From positions 91,456,333 through 91,520,332 of the forward strand of contig NC_083346.1 of the NCBI RefSeq assembly GCF_019175385.1: 64,000 nucleotides of DNA. Direction: 5' to 3'. Every line of letters begins with the position of its first letter. Positions within the stretch are counted from its first letter, which is position 1. A program made the translations under genes and the position numbers. This DNA comes from Lycium barbarum (Eukaryota > Streptophyta > Magnoliopsida > Solanales > Solanaceae). This document shows, piece after piece, positions 58,335 through 64,000 of the stretch. The notes beneath the pieces were generated by a model. That model was not told where the DNA came from. It made no database searches and worked only from the letters and a program-made list of their open reading frames with translations.

Positions 58335-58625
58335 TTTGCGGGGCGTTTGAAAGTAACAATGCAATGCAGGTGCGGTGCTTTTGCAGTGCGGGACATTTGA
58401 AAGCAGTAGTGCGTATGTAGTGCGGGAAATTTAAAGCAATAGTGCATATGCAGTGCGTGGTATTTAAAATAGTAGTGCATGCAGGGCGGGGAATTTAAAG
58501 CAATAGTGCATATGCGGTGCGTGGTATTAAAAATAATAGTGCATGTAGTGCGGGGATTTTAAAGCAGCAGTGCGTGGTATTTAAACTAGTAGTGCATGCG
58601 CAGAGCATTTGAAAGCAATAATATT
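58335..58625 (-). repeat. Ogre 3' tandem array C (AGTGC / ATTTAAA units)
   Basis: A looser array of roughly 35-base blocks with AATAGTGCATATG, AGTGCGTGGTATTTAAA and GCGGGGAATTTAAAGC in alternation, about eight copies. Such variable repeats between pol and the 3' LTR are known in Tat-lineage elements. Confidence 0.7.
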
Positions 58626-59264
58626 TGTGCGTGTTATAGGAAGATTCAAACCGCTCGATGAGCAGTCCCTGCAAAGCTGTAAGCATACTTCGGCTTCCGC
58701 AACTGGAAGCCTTGGTGATATTTCACCTTGCTAAAATGTTTCCATGAATAAAATTCCTGCGCTCAAAGAAAATTATGAGTTTCAAAATTTGTGTTGATTT
58801 TGAATCATCCTTGAATCACCCTTTGCTTCATGACTTTCGTGAGGTTTTCTTGATACTAAGATTAGTATGCCGTGCATTATCGTTGAGGAGCAGCTAAAAT
58901 CGGTTCTGCATTACTCAAAGAAAATTTGTTAGTATAAAAGAAAGTGGTTGCCTTGCGTTGAACATTGAAGCTTTGGCTTTGAATCTGTGCTTCTCGTGGC
59001 TATGCCATTGCGGAAATCTGATTATGTGAATATGACTTGGGATAAGCCGTCTGCAAAATTTCTCCAGTTCGACTATGGGAGGAAAATTGAAATTTTTTAT
59101 TTATTGAGACCGGACCCAACATGGGCGCCTACGTATCCTGCTACTAACAGGAATCAGGTCGACCGTAGTTCATTTAAAGTCTAGAAAATATTACAAAATA
59201 GCAGCTACTCCTAGAGATGGTCATGTGGAGAATGATGTTCTCAAGTGGCGAGATGATGTCCCTG

Positions 59265-60880
59265 TCAGTCTGCTTGACTTGTTGCACGCTTTCTTTTCAA
59301 ATGCCTTGGTGCTGGTTTCGATGGATCACCCTTAACAACAATTGTCTTTGTGTTTGCAATATTACCGGTTGAAGGCTCTAGTTGTAGCTTTATCTTGCCA
59401 CTTTCAATCATGCTTTGAATCTTAAATCTTAGCGCTGGACATTCTTCAATGTCATGTCCTTGAATGTTTGAGTGATAAGCACAACTCTTAGATAAATCAA
59501 AGTTTGGAGGTGGATGCTTAGGTATAAATCCCTCCTTTGGTTGTAGAATACCCTTAGCGCTCAACCTCTTAAATATATTTGCCAATGGTTCATTTAGAGT
59601 AGTGAAGCAAAAAGATTTCCTCTTCTTTTTATGTTGAGAGCTTGATTGTGCTTGGTAAAACCGTCGTTGGTAGCCTTGCTGGGAGTTTTGTTGACGAGGA
59701 CATTGCATAGTGGCATAAGATTGAAAAATTTGGTGACTTTTATGGCATTGCGCTTGATGCATAGTCGTGGAAGCAAATTGGTTTTCCTTCATTTGACTTT
59801 GCAGATTTCCTAGTATCTCCGCTTGGAAGGTTTGGTGAACGGCTTGTGTTGCTGAGCTATCTGTAATTCTCCCTTCTTGAATGGCATTCTCTAGTTCTCT
59901 ACCAATCCTAATCAAATCAGAGAAGTTGTGTGCACAAGCTCCGAGCAACTTATCATAATATAAGTTTTCCTGAATTTGGATGAAGGTTGAGATCAATTCC
60001 CTCTCGGATAATGGAGGATGTATTTTTGAAGCTTCTAACCTCCATCGTATGGCATATTCTTGGAAAGACTCATGTGGCGTTTTCTTTACTCTGAGCAAAT
60101 CGGCTATGTGCGGATCGCCTCCATTGTTAAACTCGAATTGCTTTACAAATTCGCGGGTCATATCTTCCCACGTAAGCCATTTGCTAAAATCTTGTTTAGT
60201 GTACCAAGCGAGTGCTGATCCTGATAAACTTTGAATGAACAATCTCATTCGTACGACTTCATTATGTCCAATACCAATTAATCTGCTGCAATAGTCCTTT
60301 AAATGAGCGACGGGATCTCCCTTCCCATTGAAAGTGTTAAACTTAGGTATTTTGTACCCTGACGGAAGCTCAACGTTTGGATGCACACACAAATCTTCAT
60401 ACTTCAAAATCTGGAAATTCCTTGAACGTAGCTCTTCATTAATGACGTTCCTCAAATTGTGGAGTTTTTTCCCAAATCTTCATGGTAAAGCGACTTGATT
60501 TCCTTTCCAGGCCTCCTGTATGGGGATATCGCCAGTTCGTTTTTCTTACTTTTCTCGAATTGAGCGGTGGTTATGGAAAATTGAGGATTAGGAATTATCG
60601 CTACTTGATCGGGAGTGTAGGTTGAAGGTATTTGTGTAATGGTATAGGTAGGATCTAAGTGAGGCGAAATGGCTAAGGAAATGTTGCAAATTGAGCTGGA
60701 AGTTGAGGTTGTGTTAGGAAGATGGCTTAAGGTATTTCCCAGATTGACTACAATATTTTTTCGAACCACCTTTCCCTTGCTATCATTTTGTTCTTGCACC
60801 AAACCCATACCGGTGTTGAAAGCTTCAAATCTCTCTACCATTATAGTCTCGTCCTTAATGCAGATTCGCAGCCAAAACAA
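59265..60880 (-). pseudogene. Ogre gag
   Basis: Capsid protein of the element. Two frames meet near 60455. The N-terminal part (60880-60452) ends HEDLGKNSTI at a stop. The main part (60455-59265, 396 residues) reads PSGYKIPKFNTFNGKGDPVA, SGSALAWYTKQDFSKWLTWE, KTPHESFQEYAIRWRLEA. It closes with the Tat-type knuckle-like CAYHSNIQGHDIEEC. A one-base shift at about 60460 separates the two. It resembles the Ogre lineage more than the Retand gag at 51150. It ends in a basic tail (KPAPRHLKRKRATSQAD). No pol frame follows. Confidence 0.82.
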
Positions 60881-63507
60881 TGTTCAATGCCAGACAACCT
60901 TTTAAAGAGAAAAGTAAAACTTCATAAACAAAATAAAATGTTAGTGCATGAAGTAAAACCTTCATAAACAATATATATATATATATATATAGATATAGAT
61001 ATCTTTTTTTTTTTTTTAAGTGATCTAATTAAACAGGCTCTAGATTAGAGACGACTTGAGTCATATAAAGGAAACGAATGGACGACAATGAATCATCAGC
61101 TATTTAGCTCTGACGGTTGAGAATGAATCGGAAGAAAGAAAACTACATTGGAGTAGAACATGCCATTTGAAAAAAAGGTTGACTCATATCGAACGCCAAA
61201 GCTTGGTTCCGAGTTAATTCTTACCAATTCCAGCATATTTTTTTAAAAAAATTGTCCCAGTTTTGGGACGTTTTGAAAAGATGTCTTGGGTTGCAAAAAT
61301 TGTCCCAGTTTCGTGCTCCTTCGTTTGGGGGATATTAAAATTTGTAATAAATAAGACCGGGCCTTATATAGGCTGCCTACGTATCCTGTATCCGACAGGA
61401 AATCAGGTCAAACGTAGTTCGGGTGGTGTGAAAAAAGATTTTTTTTTTTTAATAATGCAAGAGATTAGCTTAGAGAAGATCATGATTGATCGGGCGAAAG
61501 ACAGTTGAATGTAATATACCCAAGAGTTACGAAGCACTGGCGGGTTGCAAAATGTCAAGGAGAGGAGACTAATGAGGTTGTCCTTCGACTTGCATGCCAA
61601 AAATTGAAATTAATGGGTGCGCGAAGATAGATTTCAGCGACCCAGAATGACGCGATTGACTCAGCGAAAGCTCCGCAGAAGCAAGGTACTTGAACAGTCA
61701 TTCTTGAACAACTTGATGGCAAAAATCGAACAAATATCGAGAAGTGCCATTTGATAGATTGGACCAATAAATTTGGACATCTACCAATAGAAGAAACGAT
61801 AAATGCTGAAGATGATAGAATTGGAAAGTAAAAGTTCCATGATGTAAACCGAGTGCAAATGGACTCTACGAGGCATGGAGCTAACGGGTCAAACGTTCCG
61901 TCGTTTGAGACAGAAGATCATACCCGTAAAAGAAGGACACGAAAAGCTCTAGAATTTGCAGTTTGATGCGAGACAAATTGTTCGACACTAAAAGATTTGA
62001 GTTAGTAAACAAATAATGATAAGAGAATGCCTATTAAAACAAAGTTGGAATGATAAGAGCTAACTTTAAGGATTTTCAAGGCTAGTTCATGTATGCGAAA
62101 ATTAGGAAATTCCCTCCGACGATTAGAAATTTGTCGGGAGTCATGCTAAGAATGCGAACGATCTTAAAGGTGCTCTAGAGTGGCTAAAGTGCGCTAACCG
62201 CGGAATATTATTTTTTATTTTTTTTTATATTTTTTTTTTGAAGTGAAGGTGATGCAAAATAATTAGTGAACAATATGCAATTGTGCGGCAAAGCAAATAT
62301 GAATTTTTCTTTTCTTCTGAAATAAAAATGATGTTAGTAAATATCAAGTAATAACTAAATTCAAATAAGAGCCTGCAAATAAGTTTAAGTAATGAGCTTG
62401 GCATCAGGTGATAATCGCAAATAAATTCAAAAGCAAGCATATTGCAAATAAATTCAAGTAAACCACTTAGCAAGCAAATGCCTTACAAAGTTTATAATAC
62501 AAACATTGATAAGACGTCCTAATATGCAGGGACCTATTTATGCCAGAGGTAGGCCTAACGCGAATTTGAAGGATAAAATATACGATTATATATCATCCCA
62601 ATGTGCTATTAATTAAAGACCCATACAAAGTTTAAAAATCTTGGTACAAAGGAAATTATTACAACTTGACTTTCATAAGCTAATTAACAATGAGAAAAGT
62701 CCTTCGTCATCCTTGAGCCTCTTGGTTGCTTGCATATATTCACCGATCTTTCGTCGATTTTGGATAATGTATGACATAGCCAAAACTCCTCCCGTTTTGA
62801 TGCCTTCTTTAACACAGATCTCTCTTTGCTCAGCTAAAACTGTATCTAATTCTTGCATGATGTTCGCGTTGTACCGATTTATGGCTACCTGCGTTCACAA
62901 ACGGTTAGTTCTACCTAAATAGCACATGGTCCACATAACGCACATGTTTATCCTTCAAATCAATGCACATAACGTGATAACTGTCGCTTGGGGTCATAGA
63001 CCCACTCGGACATTTGGAAGAGGTTAACTAATGGACTTAATACACCTTGGGTATTAAGCCTCCTAGGCTCGTGCATGTCCTTAAAAGGTTTTGGCTTAGC
63101 TCTATCTTAGGCTAACTAGGAGTTGTTTTCCTATGACACATGGCTCCCCCAAGCGGACAACTTGGGAGTGGAAAGTCCGTGGCCGTTGACTGCACCGCCG
63201 ATCGACTAAATCCACAAGATCGATCCAACTAAAGGGTAATTTAGTAGTGCACGGGCGCGAACCGCGAAGCCGTTTTAAGTGTGTGAATATGTGTGAGTTT
63301 TCCAGGAGTGGAAGAAATATGAACGGAATGCCAGTTAAAAAAACAGTAACATATTATTACATAGAAAATTTCACATAATAAAGCAAATACTTAAAAGAAC
63401 ATAAAGAGACAAACAAGTCAACATTAAAAGCAAGCATGAAGAAAACAACAAAATATCCAATAATTTAATTATTAACCTAAGTTTGTTATGGTTAGAACCT
63501 AGAATGT
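60881..63507 (-). other. Ogre 5' untranslated / leader region
   Basis: About 2.6 kb between primer site and gag. Ogre elements can encode an extra protein here, but no long frame remains. One 61-residue minus-strand frame (62858-62673, MQELDTVLAEQREICVKEG) is unrecognised. It contains a (TA)n run at 60969-60996 and a copy of the structured motif at about 61340-61440. Confidence 0.6.
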
Positions 63508-63524
63508 CCCCAGTGGAATCGCCA
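63508..63524 (-). promoter_or_regulatory. Primer binding site, tRNA-Arg
   Basis: The minus strand reads TGGCGATTCCACTGGGG, three bases after the LTR end. It matches the complement of plant tRNA-Arg(ACG), whose 3' end is CCCCAGTGGAGTCGCCA, except for one base. Ogre elements are known to use tRNA-Arg. It fixes the element orientation as minus. Confidence 0.8.
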
Positions 63525-63527
63525 AGC

Positions 63528-64000
63528 TGTTATACCCCATTTTAACCGGGTTCAAATAGAGTACAACATATTGAAGATTCCTATATTGCTTTATTTTAAG
63601 GAGTCGCCACCTAATTAATTTAACGGTGAATTAGGACACCTAGATATTAACTAAGGTAAATCTAGCTAAACCTCCGTTAATAGTCTGCTTAATCAGTATG
63701 ATTCTAGGTAAGGGTTCTATATTATCCTAAAGGGAAGGGGTTAGGCATCCTTTAGAATCCGTTAACTACGGTTGTCCGGCCAAACTTAGGTTAATTAATT
63801 AAGATGAAAATTCATATAAAAAAAAAGGGACTTTGAATGTCATTTTAAATAAAACTCATAAATATAACTAAGGCTTTAAATCAAATGCAATTTAACAATA
63901 AAACTTATAAAAAGATGGTTTGCATAAAAGAGGATTTTAGATGCTATTTAAACAAGGCTTAAAATGTTGCTAAGACTTTATATGAAATATAATAAATGCA
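63528..64000 (-). repeat. 5' LTR of the Ogre-type element, partial
   Basis: 473 bases (the end of the LTR) that read the same as 51311-51783 on inspection. The rest lies beyond the window. Confidence 0.92.

Larger units (their letters stand above)
51311..64000 (-). mobile_element. Ogre-type (Tat lineage) element with 5-kb LTRs, gag only, 5' LTR running off the window
   Basis: The 3' LTR (51311-56390) and the visible part of the 5' LTR (63528-64000) match over 473 bases by eye. The primer site next to the 5' LTR fits tRNA-Arg, as described for Ogre, and LTR length is also Ogre-like. Minus-strand gag lies at 59265-60880. No RT, RNase H or integrase is found between gag and the 3' LTR, only tandem repeats, so the element depends on a relative for transposition. 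The element interrupts the Retand gag at 51310. The target duplication cannot be tested because the right end is outside. Confidence 0.87.

Noticed and set aside
61263..61508. 81-residue plus-strand frame in the Ogre leader
   Set aside because: Runs against the element and overlaps the structured motif; no homologous features seen.

Overview
This is repeat-dense plant nuclear DNA, most probably from a Solanaceae or related asterid. The inference rests on its transposon content: Tekay-type chromoviruses, Retand- and Ogre-type (Tat) elements, L1-type LINEs, hAT relatives, and MITEs starting with motifs such as CTTGTTTGG or CTCCCT-GTCCC. I found no bacterial, organellar or viral genome structure. 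Almost all long reading frames belong to decayed transposable elements. The one plausible intact host gene is a 46-codon frame at 42153-42293.

Layout, left part (1-17.6 kb). A minus-strand LINE (1 to ~3870) abuts a Tekay-like LTR piece ending at 5612. An old Tat-type LTR remnant (5613-6390 and 10529-13023) is split by a 4.1-kb solo LTR with a perfect AACCC target duplication. A TIR element (13058-14094) holds a smaller MITE. A hAT-like gene with a TTF-type domain follows, split in frame by a 2.0-kb solo LTR flanked by TTAAT.

Middle part (17.6-34 kb). This is a three-layer nest. A minus-strand Tekay element (leader, initiator-Met PBS, LTR from 18130 to 33664) carries two later insertions in its LTR. 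One is a complete 10.1-kb plus-strand Tekay element (20082-30170, TSD CAACC). The other is a 2.7-kb solo LTR (30218-32912, TSD ATCAT). The complete element is dead: its reverse transcriptase lost the catalytic segment, and its stop codons fit C-to-T decay.

Right part (34-64 kb). hAT and MITE debris (35-41.6 kb) is followed by the small candidate gene. A minus-strand Retand-type element (42305-51310) sits 11 bp downstream of that gene's stop codon. It carries gag/protease/RT/RNase H/integrase remnants and, on the opposite strand, an intron-containing antisense gene with its own promoter-like region. An Ogre-type element (51311 to beyond 64000) interrupts it. The visible 473 bp of the Ogre 5' LTR match the 3' LTR by eye, so it is young. 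It has gag but no pol, plus three tandem-repeat arrays before its 3' LTR.

Most interesting signals: a ~100-nt motif present three times in the Ogre internal region, whose central hairpin keeps pairing through different stem sequences; a 29-bp tandem repeat with one TTTAGGG in nearly every unit; family-specific short repeat clusters upstream of Tekay promoters; and the small gene beside the Retand insertion.
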